Below are positions 16,985-25,120 of a stretch of DNA of 39,887 bases, piece by piece. Location: the NCBI GenBank assembly GCA_021820975.1, contig JAKADA010000019.1, positions 1-39,887 on the forward strand. The letters are read 5' to 3'. A program made the translations under genes and the position numbers. Every line of letters starts with the position of its first letter. Position 1 is the stretch's first letter. The notes under the pieces were generated by a model. The model did no database searches, had not been told where the DNA came from, and worked only from the letters and a program-made list of their open reading frames with translations. This DNA is from Bacillota bacterium. GTDB taxonomy: Bacteria > Bacillota > Bacilli > Alicyclobacillales > SLC66.

Positions 16985-17287
16985 GTGGACCGTTCTACGT
17001 CGGACAGATTACTATCACTGAGCCGGTATCACCTACTTGTCATTAGCGAACTCGGCTACATGCCAATGGACAAACAGAGGGCAAATCTATTTTTCCAACT
17101 CGTCAGCAAGCGCTATGAGACCGGCTCCATTATTCTAACAATAAATATGCCATTCGAACAATGGGATCAGGTATTCGGCGACACAATCGCCTCCACCGCC
17201 ATCATTGATCGATTGGCTCACCACAGTCACATCTTTCACATCAATGGGCACAGCTATAGGATGAAAGACAAAATCCAAAGTGATTGA
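16985..17287 (+). pseudogene. IS21-family helper ATPase fragment (istB remnant, right copy)
   Basis: The plus strand encodes the C-terminal 100 residues of a different IstB: RYHLLVISELGYMPMDKQRA, NLFFQLVSKRYETGSIILT, QVFGDTIASTAIIDRLAHHS and INGHSYRMKDK. Walker B normally reads I-D-E; here it is I-S-E. The 5' half is missing. It starts 5 nt from the left istB copy, which runs the other way, so two 5'-truncated istB tails are joined back to back. Confidence 0.82.
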
Positions 17288-17413
17288 GCGTACAAAATGA
17301 TAAACGGGGCTTAAAGTGCAGAGGATGGGTCGTGCCGGGATATTGCTCACGGCTCCCCACTCATCCAAGCGCCGTAATGGGAGGCAGTTTTTTGTGACGA
17401 TAAGGGGTCAGTT

Positions 17414-17690
17414 TTACTTGACAATCAACACCGTTTTCATATTGTCGGTGAGGATTTCTCTAGGCACACCACCAAAGGCTTCAAAGGTCTCTGTCAGGAA
17501 TGAGAGTAAGACGCTCTGTGACTTTGAGATACTGAGGTGATAAGCCCTGAATTGTGAATGGGATAGTCATAGCACCGCAACGTTTATTTCTACTTTTTCA
17601 CCCTCTTTTGTTTCATAGGGAATGCTTTCCTTCCAGTCAAGCTGCGCTTGTTTTCCAGGATCTGTTTCATATCTTACCGCTCTCTACACT
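17414..17690 (-). pseudogene. IS21-family transposase fragment (istA remnant)
   Basis: The minus strand reads V-R-Y-E-T-D-P-G-K-Q-A-Q-L-D-W-K-E (the first catalytic Asp region of the DDE domain), then EGEKVEINVAVL, a TGA stop, LSHSQFRAYHLSISKSQSVL, then TFEAFGGVPREILTDNMKTV (second catalytic Asp in L-T-D-N-M-K) and ends at TAA. It is the middle of an IstA transposase, truncated at both ends with one internal stop. It is on the same strand as the left istB remnant, which may come from the same element. Confidence 0.8.
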
Positions 17691-17863
17691 GGTCTGAGTA
17701 TCCATCTGCATGTACATACGAATCCCCCTCGGGACAAGTATGCAAGATAGAGTCAAATCTGTACATCTTTATTCAAGCGAAAGTGGTCATATTTAGATTA
17801 GCATTTGTACTGCTGTAGTGAGCGTAGAAAATGCTAGCAAGTTAATTAAAGAAGTGAATAGTT

Positions 17864-18238
17864 CCAAGAAAACGGACAGAAGACTTTTACACACTCGACT
17901 ATCAATTGAAATCCATTCAGTTCGGTCTTACGAGCAGAGAAAAAGATGATGGCTATTTTGGGGGAGTATTTTTAAGTGGATCAGATGACCTGATTGGTAC
18001 GGTCTTATTGACTGAGGTCGGACGAGGATACATGACAGAAGCGGTTCGTCTTATTATTGGCTATGCGTTTCACGATTTAAAACTACACAGAATTGAAGCT
18101 GGTGTAATGCCATAAAATTCCCTATCAATAAGAGTCCATGGAAAATGTGGTTTCGAAAAAGAGGGCCTCTCTAAGAAAAACCTATTAATTAATGGAAGAT
18201 GGGAAAATCATTTGCATTTGAAATGGAATCTCTTGTAA
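17864..18238 (+). pseudogene. GNAT acetyltransferase with internal deletion and stop
   Basis: The frame reads T-E-D-F-Y-T-L-D-Y-Q-L-K-S-I-Q-F-G-L, then SGSDDLIGTVLLTEV fused directly to GRGYMTEAVRLIIGYAFHDL and KLHRIEAGVMP, a TAA, then in the same frame NSLSIRVHGKCGFEKEGLSK and NGRWENHLHLKW. In intact relatives about 20 residues separate the LTEV-like strand from G-x-G-Y-M-T-E-A, and the stop falls where P-H/E-N is expected. This is a RimJ/L-type gene decayed by a small in-frame deletion and a nonsense change. Confidence 0.72.
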
Positions 18239-18296
18239 ATGTCTCGTACAAACCAACCTACAATACGATTTTTCCACACATTCACAGGCTTTGTAT

Positions 18297-18334
18297 CCGT
18301 AAAATCCCACACTTTTAGCTGTGGGATTTTACGG
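18297..18334. terminator. Long perfect hairpin downstream of nadA
   Basis: A 15-bp perfect stem (CCGTAAAATCCCACA with TGTGGGATTTTACGG) and an 8-nt loop. It lies 27 nt past the nadA stop on the minus strand. There is no long T-run after it on either side, although the stem arms contain TTTT. It may be the nadA transcription end, or the hairpin end of a lost IS200/IS605-type element. Confidence 0.5.
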
Positions 18335-18360
18335 GTATTCGTTTAATTCGTTAACATACG

Positions 18361-19320
18361 CTAGCCGATAGCAACCATTCTATCGATAGGAATCTTGGCA
18401 CGATTGCGAATCTCTGTTGGAACAGTGATGATGTGTGTATTATCCTTTAAAGCCTGTAAGACTTTAGGCAAAGTGATCATTTTCATGAACGGACAGATTG
18501 CGGCGCGGTTCGCAGCAAGGAACTTTTTATCCGGATTTATTTTCTCCATTTGATGGATAATGCCTGTTTCAGTTGCCACAATAAATTTTTTTGAAATGGA
18601 CTGCTGCGCGTGTTGCAGCATCCCACCTGTCGAAAGCACGTGTGTACGGTCTTTTGGCAGGAGTCCCTCAGATAAAAGATACATACTTGATGTCGAACAA
18701 CCACATTCTGGGTGAATCAACAATTCTGCTTCGGGATGTTCCTTTAACACACCCTCCACATCTGCAGGTACAATACCAGCGTGTACATGACATTCACCCA
18801 TCCAGATATGAATGTTTTCCCGACCCGTAATGCGCTTCACATAAGAACCGAGGAACATATCCGGTAAAAAGAGAATCTCTTGATCTTCCGGAATACTCTT
18901 CACGACCTTAACAGCATTTGAAGAAGTACAGCAGTAGTCGCTTTCAGCTTTCACTTCCGCAGTTGTGTTCACATAGGAAACCACGACCGCGTGTTTGTGT
19001 TCCGACTTCCAAGCTCGAAGTTGTTCTACGGTGATAGAATCAGCTAATGAGCAACCGGCGTTGATGTCAGGAAGGAGGACCGTCTTTTCTGGGTTTAAGA
19101 TAGCAGCCGTTTCAGCCATAAAGTGAACGCCGCAAAACACAATTACTTTCGCATCAGTTTTAGCTGCCGCCCTAGCAAGTACAAGTGAATCCCCAAGGAC
19201 GTCAGCGATATCTTGTATCTCTGGAAGTTCGTAATTATGAGCAAGAATCACTGCATTACGCTCTTTTTTCCAAGACATAATCTCGTGAATAAGACTATGC
19301 TCTACCGCGACAGATGCCAT
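18361..19320 (-). CDS. nadA: Quinolinate synthase A
   Basis: NadA condenses iminoaspartate with dihydroxyacetone phosphate to give quinolinate and needs a [4Fe-4S] cluster. The 319-residue protein has AHNYELPEIQDIADVLGDSL, NAGCSLAD (C90), SYVNTTAEVKAESDYCCTSSNA, WMGECHVHAG (C177), HPECGCST and AAICPFMK (C276). C90, C177 and C276 match the three cluster cysteines by motif. A GAGGAGAC ribosome binding site lies before the ATG. Unlike the common nadB-nadA-nadC order, nadA diverges here from nadC-nadB, with about 240 nt between the starts. Confidence 0.96.
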   Translation of the reverse strand: MASVAVEHSLIHEIMSWKKERNAVILAHNYELPEIQDIADVLGDSLVLARAAAKTDAKVIVFCGVHFMAETAAILNPEKTVLLPDINAGCSLADSITVEQLRAWKSEHKHAVVVSYVNTTAEVKAESDYCCTSSNAVKVVKSIPEDQEILFLPDMFLGSYVKRITGRENIHIWMGECHVHAGIVPADVEGVLKEHPEAELLIHPECGCSTSSMYLLSEGLLPKDRTHVLSTGGMLQHAQQSISKKFIVATETGIIHQMEKINPDKKFLAANRAAICPFMKMITLPKVLQALKDNTHIITVPTEIRNRAKIPIDRMVAIG

Positions 19321-19385
19321 CTAATTCAGTCTCCTCTTTCTGGCTTTGCGATTCATTGGAGTTCTTAACCTAAATGTCTATACAG

Positions 19386-19456
19386 TAGTATATACATATG
19401 ATGTGTCTGTTTTCAATCGTCGAAATTTGGTTGTGGCATTAGTGTATATACACATG
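19386..19456. promoter_or_regulatory. Candidate control sites in the nadA/nadC divergent region
   Basis: Two related elements occur: TAGTATATACATATG (19386-19400) and TAGTGTATATACACATG (19440-19456), the second holding the perfect 12-bp palindrome GTGTATATACAC. The divergent NAD gene arrangement makes a shared repressor likely; NiaR is the usual regulator in Bacillota. I do not recall the NiaR motif well enough to claim a match. Confidence 0.35.
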
Positions 19457-19563
19457 TAAAATCACTGATATATTCACTGATCTTGGTAGAAGTCACAAGA
19501 GATCGCTATATTGTGTCACCTTGTGTGCTAAACCCTGACAGTTATGTCTTAGGAGGTTTCAAG

Positions 19564-20406
19564 ATGTTCCTTACTGATTCCACCAGATCGTTGATACGAC
19601 TTGCTCTTGCGGAAGACATTGGGCGTGGTGATTGTACAACACAAGCCATCATTGATGCGAATCTTCAAGCTAGAGCGACAGTATATATCAAACAACCAGC
19701 ACGCGTGGCAGGATTACCAGTGATTGATGCTGTCTTTTCGGAACTTGGCTCGACAGTCCAGGTTACCCATTTTATTGAGGATGGTCAAGATGTCACCGGT
19801 GAACGAAATGCGGTTTGTCAACTTGAAGGACCAGCGAGATCGATTTTAATGGGAGAACGCACCGCGCTGAATTTTCTAGGACGTCTGACAGGAATTGCAA
19901 CGATGACACAGAAAGCGGTTAGCCAGTTGACTTTAACGTCCACAAAGTTGCTCGACACACGGAAAACGACACCTGGATGGCGTCTGCTTGAAAAATATGC
20001 TGTAAAGATGGGTGGAGGACTCAATCATCGTTTTGGGCTCGATGACATGGTACTTATTAAAGATAACCATGTCGCTCTATGTGGCGGAGTCGTTGCCGCG
20101 GTAGAAAAGGCGCGAGCGAGTGTTGGACTTTCCACAAAAGTAGAAGTAGAAGTGGATACCATTGATCAACTGAAGGAAGCATTGACAACGAATGCAGACT
20201 TGATATTGCTTGACAATATGGATACATCGACCCTTTGCCAAGCTGTACAACTCACGAATAACCGAGTTTTGCTTGAAGCCTCTGGCAACATGACCATCGA
20301 TCGACTCGCTGAAGTAGCACAAACTGGTGTTCACTACATTTCAATGGGTGCATTGACCCATTCTGCCACCAGTGTCGATGTGGGTTTAGACATTACCTTT
20401 GAATAA
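19564..20406 (+). CDS. nadC: Nicotinate-nucleotide diphosphorylase (carboxylating)
   Basis: NadC turns quinolinate plus PRPP into nicotinate mononucleotide and CO2. The ATG at 19564 after AGGAGG gives 280 residues, the usual length. Seen: ALAEDIGRGDCTTQAII, ERTALNFLGRLTGIATMT, the substrate-binding LDTRKTTPGWRLLEKYAVKMGGGLNHRFGLDD (about residues 135-166), KVEVEVDTIDQLKEA, LILLDNMDT and LLEASGNMTIDRLAEVAQTGVHYISMG. nadB follows after 23 nt, so the two are in one operon. An upstream extension of the frame has no ribosome binding site. Confidence 0.96.
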   Translation: MFLTDSTRSLIRLALAEDIGRGDCTTQAIIDANLQARATVYIKQPARVAGLPVIDAVFSELGSTVQVTHFIEDGQDVTGERNAVCQLEGPARSILMGERTALNFLGRLTGIATMTQKAVSQLTLTSTKLLDTRKTTPGWRLLEKYAVKMGGGLNHRFGLDDMVLIKDNHVALCGGVVAAVEKARASVGLSTKVEVEVDTIDQLKEALTTNADLILLDNMDTSTLCQAVQLTNNRVLLEASGNMTIDRLAEVAQTGVHYISMGALTHSATSVDVGLDITFE

Positions 20407-20429
20407 ACCGCTGTAAAGGAGTAACCAAA

Positions 20430-21938
20430 ATGATGGTTCTAGATGCTGATTTCATAATCGTAGGAAGTGGGCTTGCCGGTAGCGTCGCTGCGTACCTGCT
20501 TAGTGATCAAGGAAACGTCCTTCTACTTTCCAAGGCATTGCCAATCGAGAGTAATTCTTTCGCTGCACAGGGAGGAATTGCAGCGGCAATTGGACCAGAT
20601 GATGGTGCCAAATTGCACGCCAAAGATACGCTAGAGGCAGGTGCTGAATTATGCGATTCCGAGGTTGTGGCTTACCTTACAGAAATGGCACCTAAATTAG
20701 TGTATTGGCTACGTGACATCGGGGTGCCATTTGATAAAAATTCAAGAGGGGAGATTTCTCTTGGTCTAGAAGGTGCACATAGTCGACGTAGAATTTTGCA
20801 TGCGGGCGGAGATGCGACAGGGCGTAAGATAATGGAAACTGTCACGGCTGCACTGGAAAATAACCCAAGGATTCAACGAGTCGCGAATGTACAAGTTCTT
20901 TCTCTCATTCAAAATCAAGGGAAGCGTGTCATCGGAGCACTCGGCCAGCTTAATCAAGAACCTTTCGAACATATTAAGTTTTATGCTAGGCATGCGGTTA
21001 TCCTTGCGACGGGTGGGATAGGACAGCTATTTCAACGAACCACTAATCCTTCGGGTGCGACGGGAGATGGGATCGCCTTAGCATACCATGCGGGTGCAAG
21101 TTTGCGAGATCTTGAGTTTGTACAATTTCACCCAACGACACTTGATGTCGAAGGATATCCTGCATTCTTGATTTCTGAGGCGGTGCGTGGTGCAGGTGCA
21201 ACTTTGGTGAATCATCTAGGTGAAGCCATTATGGAAGGTTATCCACAGGGAGACTTGGAACCGCGTGATGTTGTAGCACGAGCTATCTACAGCAATTTGC
21301 AACAAGGTAATCGGGTGTATCTAGATTGCCGTGCAATTCAGGATTTCGCGACGAAATTCCCAACGATATTTGAGCAATGCATTCTTTATGGAATTAATCC
21401 AACAGAAAACCTAATTCCGGTTTCCCCTGCAGCCCATTTTATGATGGGTGGGATTGTAGCTGAGATCAATGGCAAAACGGATGTGTCTGGGCTGTATGCG
21501 ATTGGAGAAGTTGCAAGCACGGGAGTGCATGGAGCAAACCGTCTTGCCAGTAATTCATTGCTTGAATGTCTCGTCATGGCATTTGCTCTTGCAGAACACA
21601 TGGATTTCGAAAGGCAAAATGAACACAACTTTGAGGAACCGAACCTTTCTGTCCCATTGATACCAGATAGCCAAGAAGTGCTCGAAATTGTGAAAACAGT
21701 AATGTGGGAGGCGGCAGGTATCGTTCGCGATAAACATGCTATAAAGAATGGATTAAATAAGCTCACGATAGTACAGCAGCACAATCCATATTCCCCAGCA
21801 ATCTGCGCCGCCCGTCTTGTTTTGCAATCGGCACTTTCTCGGCAAGAGAGCAGAGGGGCACATTTTCGCAGTGATTTCCCAAAACTCGATCCAAGATTGG
21901 ACCACGTGTTTACAGTGGTATCTTTTGAACTCGAATAA
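20430..21938 (+). CDS. nadB: L-aspartate oxidase
   Basis: NadB oxidises L-aspartate to iminoaspartate with FAD, feeding NadA. The 502-residue protein has the FAD motif IIVGSGLAGSVAAYLL (about 8-23), SNSFAAQGGIAAAI, GLEGAHSRRRILHAGGDATGR, ATGGIGQLFQRTTNP, EFVQFHPT, RGAGATLVNHLGE, the MMGGIVAEINGKTDVSGLYAIGE region, GVHGANRLASNSLLE, and the C-terminal SRQESRGAHFRSDFP. All are standard for the fumarate reductase/NadB family. Translation probably begins at the ATG pair at 20430 after AAAGGAG. It is the last gene of the rightward nad operon. Confidence 0.95.
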   Translation: MMVLDADFIIVGSGLAGSVAAYLLSDQGNVLLLSKALPIESNSFAAQGGIAAAIGPDDGAKLHAKDTLEAGAELCDSEVVAYLTEMAPKLVYWLRDIGVPFDKNSRGEISLGLEGAHSRRRILHAGGDATGRKIMETVTAALENNPRIQRVANVQVLSLIQNQGKRVIGALGQLNQEPFEHIKFYARHAVILATGGIGQLFQRTTNPSGATGDGIALAYHAGASLRDLEFVQFHPTTLDVEGYPAFLISEAVRGAGATLVNHLGEAIMEGYPQGDLEPRDVVARAIYSNLQQGNRVYLDCRAIQDFATKFPTIFEQCILYGINPTENLIPVSPAAHFMMGGIVAEINGKTDVSGLYAIGEVASTGVHGANRLASNSLLECLVMAFALAEHMDFERQNEHNFEEPNLSVPLIPDSQEVLEIVKTVMWEAAGIVRDKHAIKNGLNKLTIVQQHNPYSPAICAARLVLQSALSRQESRGAHFRSDFPKLDPRLDHVFTVVSFELE

Positions 21939-22282
21939 CTGTTTGCTGACGCTAGTATAAATAAAAAGATAAAGGAATTTTATGTAAAGAAGGGAAAATT
22001 CTCATGTACATAGTCCCCATGCCGATTGTATCTGGCGGGTAAGTTTACGCAATTGCAATCGTTACGGCTTGCGCTTGCGAAAGAAGGATCGACGAACATC
22101 AGCGCGTGTAATGTTCCTCTATCTACGTTAGACTATTGCTGAGTCATTTTGATTTCTTCTTCTACCTTGTCTCGAATCTACGCATTTTTACACATCATAC
22201 TGGACATTGCTGTAACTGTGATCCATTATGATTAGGAATGTAGTTGCTGTGGATTACAGAGAACAAAAGTTGGATACGTTTC

Positions 22283-22327
22283 AGGAGGCTCCAGAGCTTA
22301 CATGAACTCTACTGTGTGCCTCCTTTA
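22283..22327 (+). terminator. Hairpin AGGAGGC...GCCTCCT, terminator-like
   Basis: AGGAGGC (22283-22289) pairs with GCCTCCT (22318-22324), and AGAG/CTCT can pair inside. Only a short TT follows. It may be a weak terminator or a structured leader. It lies 345 nt after nadB. Confidence 0.35.
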
Positions 22328-22402
22328 TCACTTATAATAATAGAATCATTGACAATAGCAGAAACGTAAAGTATCTTCGTAGTAATAACGTTTAATTTTT
22401 TA

Positions 22403-22522
22403 ATATATTTATTAATAACGTTGTTATTAATAAATATATCAGTGCTTAGAAAAAAGGAAATCAGGGCATGAAATGGATAATAACTTTTATTATTAGAGGA
22501 CTTTAATAATAACGTTATTATT
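22403..22522. repeat. Cluster of AT-rich perfect palindromes
   Basis: ATATATTTATTAATAAC (22403-22419), GTT, then its exact reverse complement (22423-22439) form a 17-bp inverted repeat. AATAATAACGTTATTATT (22505-22522) is an 18-bp perfect palindrome. A further TAATAACGTT occurs at 22383-22392. All share the AATAACGTT core, so this looks like a set of related protein sites or a folded leader upstream of the chemoreceptor gene. Confidence 0.55.
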
Positions 22523-22660
22523 TTAACATTAAATTCATTCAGTTGGTTAAGGGAATGTTTTCTTTGGAATATTGTGTCGCGTTGCTATCAAGGGTAGTAA
22601 CACGATTATACCAAGGTACGAATTTACACCACAGTTACAACTTGATCTAGGAGGGAAAGC

Positions 22661-24445
22661 ATGAAAACTATTCGCGGTCAAATTTATCGTGGATTTTTGA
22701 TACTAATCGGTGTCGTTATAGCAACGATGGGAGTAGTAACCTTCGAATCGCGTAAAACAATAGGTGAAGCCATGAAGATTATCAATAATGAGGATCGATT
22801 GCTATCATTGGCACAAAATCTCGAATATAGCGTGCGCATGACAGATGGCGATGCAGCGCGATACTTATTATCACATGATCTTCCCTTAAAAAAGCAAGAG
22901 CAATACTATCAGCAATATAAGAACGATGTAACTTCGACAAATCAACAAATTAAATCTATGCACTTGGCAATTTCACAGTCGGGATCGAAGAAGGAAAAGA
23001 CCTATATCACCGATCTTAACCAATTTAATAATCGTTGGCAAATGTATTTGGTAAATACAGAAATAGCACTCATCACCATGCATTCGGTTTTAGCGACTAC
23101 TACATTATCAACGATCGTCAATCAGTCTCAAACACCGTTTGTTCAGGTGCAGGTTGTTGGTGTAGATCAACCTTTAACGAGTTTAACAGCATCGGTAATC
23201 AATGAGATAAAAAAATCACAAAATTCGTTAATTTCTAGTGTGAGCGTTGAAAATTTGACTCAAATAGTTGGCATTATTTTGTCGATCATTCTTTCGGCTA
23301 TTATAGGATTCGTATTATCACGTCACATTACAGAAGCGTTAAATCCTCTTGTGAAAGCGGCTTCAAATATGGCGGAAGGTGATTTTACCAAGTTAGAAAG
23401 AGTAAATGCACGACATAGAGAAACCAAGATTCTTGCCGATGCATTTTTAGCGATGAAAGAAGCTATATCTAACCTTGTTTTTCAATTGCAGACAACGTCA
23501 ATTGATTTAGGTGCTACATCACAGGAATTGATTGCTACCACGCAAGAGGTGGTTACCTCATCCACGCACCTAGCTTCTTCGGCTTCGCGCGTAGCGGCAA
23601 TTGCGCAAGAACAAAGCGACAATTCTGACCATATGGCACATTCTTTAAATAAATTACTTGACGCCATTCGTTCAGTTTCGCTAAGTGCTGACTTAACGTT
23701 GCAATACTCTAAAGAATTATCGCAACAAAAAATTCAGGGAGATTCTACGGTAACGAAGGCTCTTGGACAGATGGAAGCAATTCAAAACAATGTTGAATTG
23801 AATTATGATCGCATCGAACGTTTGCATCTGCGTTCTGGTAAGATCGGCAAGATTATTCAAATGATTAATGAAATCGCGCAGCAGACGAACCTGCTTGCTT
23901 TGAATGCTGCCATAGAAGCGGCGAGAGCTGGAGAACAAGGCCGTGGATTTGCTGTGGTGGCTGATGAAGTACGCAGACTTGCTGAAAATTCACATGATGC
24001 CGCACAGCAAATTGCTACTTTAGTCGTTGAAATGCAGCATGAAACAAGACAATCGGTAGAAGCAGCCAATGAGGAAAAGAGACAGGTATTGCTTGGTACA
24101 GAGGCAATGCATCAAGTCAGCGCTGTTTTCAGCACAATGGATAGTCGATTACAAGATGTTTTACAGCAGATTTTCTCTGTTACTGAGGCATCAGAAAATA
24201 TGACAAATCATGCCTTACAAGTGCAAATGACAACAGAAGGAATGGTTGAACTGTCGAGCCAAGTTGCCGATGAAATTCATTCCGTGTCAGCCACAGCAGA
24301 ACAGCAAACAGTGGCGATGGAGGAGATTGCTGCATCAAGCAATAATTTAGCGGAACATGCAGCTAGTCTGACTGATCAGTCATTACAATTTCGTCTATCG
24401 TTACATGAAGATACAGAGGACGGAAGTAGTGCTTTTCAAGTTTAA
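22661..24445 (+). CDS. Methyl-accepting chemotaxis protein
   Basis: A 594-residue chemoreceptor. TM1 is at about 10-27, an extracellular helical sensor (four-helix-bundle type) at about 30-200, TM2 at about 201-219, HAMP at about 220-275 ([23 protein letters not shown]) and the signalling coiled coil after that. The highly conserved tip is [20 protein letters not shown] followed by [18 protein letters not shown], at about 405-445. The ligand is unknown. A TAGGAGGG ribosome binding site precedes the ATG. It stands alone, with no che genes nearby. Confidence 0.93.
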   Translation: MKTIRGQIYRGFLILIGVVIATMGVVTFESRKTIGEAMKIINNEDRLLSLAQNLEYSVRMTDGDAARYLLSHDLPLKKQEQYYQQYKNDVTSTNQQIKSMHLAISQSGSKKEKTYITDLNQFNNRWQMYLVNTEIALITMHSVLATTTLSTIVNQSQTPFVQVQVVGVDQPLTSLTASVINEIKKSQNSLISSVSVENLTQIVGIILSIILSAIIGFVLSRHITEALNPLVKAASNMAEGDFTKLERVNARHRETKILADAFLAMKEAISNLVFQLQTTSIDLGATSQELIATTQEVVTSSTHLASSASRVAAIAQEQSDNSDHMAHSLNKLLDAIRSVSLSADLTLQYSKELSQQKIQGDSTVTKALGQMEAIQNNVELNYDRIERLHLRSGKIGKIIQMINEIAQQTNLLALNAAIEAARAGEQGRGFAVVADEVRRLAENSHDAAQQIATLVVEMQHETRQSVEAANEEKRQVLLGTEAMHQVSAVFSTMDSRLQDVLQQIFSVTEASENMTNHALQVQMTTEGMVELSSQVADEIHSVSATAEQQTVAMEEIAASSNNLAEHAASLTDQSLQFRLSLHEDTEDGSSAFQV

Positions 24446-25120
24446 AAAATGACAACAAAATATTCTTAGGAAAAACTTGTATGAAAATTGTCCTTGATGA
24501 TCAAAGAAAGATAGTTTCATAGAATTCAAGTAGGTTCCTTACTTATGCTTTCGGCAAGGTTTCTAAAGCTCTTTCGACTTGTTATGGTACGGTGACGAGT
24601 TTCACTTGGCAACATCGAAAACGCGAGAACGGGTTTTTACTATGCTTCGGTCAGGGGTGGCGCAGCAGGAATCATAGAACAAAAAACAGGTAACAGAAAG
24701 CCCTTTGGCCGCCAGAGGGCTTTTTGTAAACCAAATTATTGATTAAAAAACATCGTTACGACGTGCTATCGGGGAAGGGCAAGCCAACCATATGGTGATA
24801 GACAGAAAAATTAACGTAAATCTCAAGAAAGTATAAGAAAGTAGCAATAGTATTCTAGGTAGGATCATTTGCTCAAAATCGTTTCCGGAAATAACATCAA
24901 ATTGTAAGAAATATTAGATATTTTGTACTTGTTTTAGAAAAAGTCAGTCATTTATATAAAGTAATAAATAAATTTCAGGCTGTTTTACTGCACTTCACTT
25001 TGAAATTTTTCCTACGAAACTACTTGAAAGCGGAATCACTTTGTTGTAATCTATTTCTAGCAGGATCGAAAACCTTCTCGGTTTACTTCTGCGAACCATA
25101 TATGATAAGGGGGAAAAAAT
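24446..25120. other. Non-coding stretch between the chemoreceptor and the ABC transporter
   Basis: No convincing ORF. It contains a strong terminator at 24697-24725, about 250 nt after the chemoreceptor stop, and a weak possible sigma-A promoter for the transporter (TTGTTT at 24929, TTATAT at 24952, 17-nt spacing). The 250 nt before the terminator is unexplained. Confidence 0.5.
24697..24725 (+). terminator. Rho-independent terminator
   Basis: AAAGCCCT pairs with AGGGCTTT across a GC-rich loop and is followed by further Ts. It is the only clear terminator after the chemoreceptor gene, but it lies far from it, which leaves room for an independent short RNA. Confidence 0.8.

Larger units (their letters stand above)
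21939..22660. other. 720-nt non-coding stretch upstream of the chemoreceptor
   Basis: No convincing gene. It holds a hairpin at 22283-22324 and an AT-rich block (22380-22525) with large palindromes built on AATAACGTT words; both are listed separately. Confidence 0.6.

Noticed and set aside
17408-17500. Selenocysteine reading of the in-frame TGA codons in the IS21 fragments
   Set aside because: None falls at a Cys position of the families concerned, and both fragments are truncated, so ordinary decay explains them.
24446-24700. c-di-GMP riboswitch before or after the chemoreceptor
   Set aside because: I could not find the conserved core words of the type I or II aptamers.
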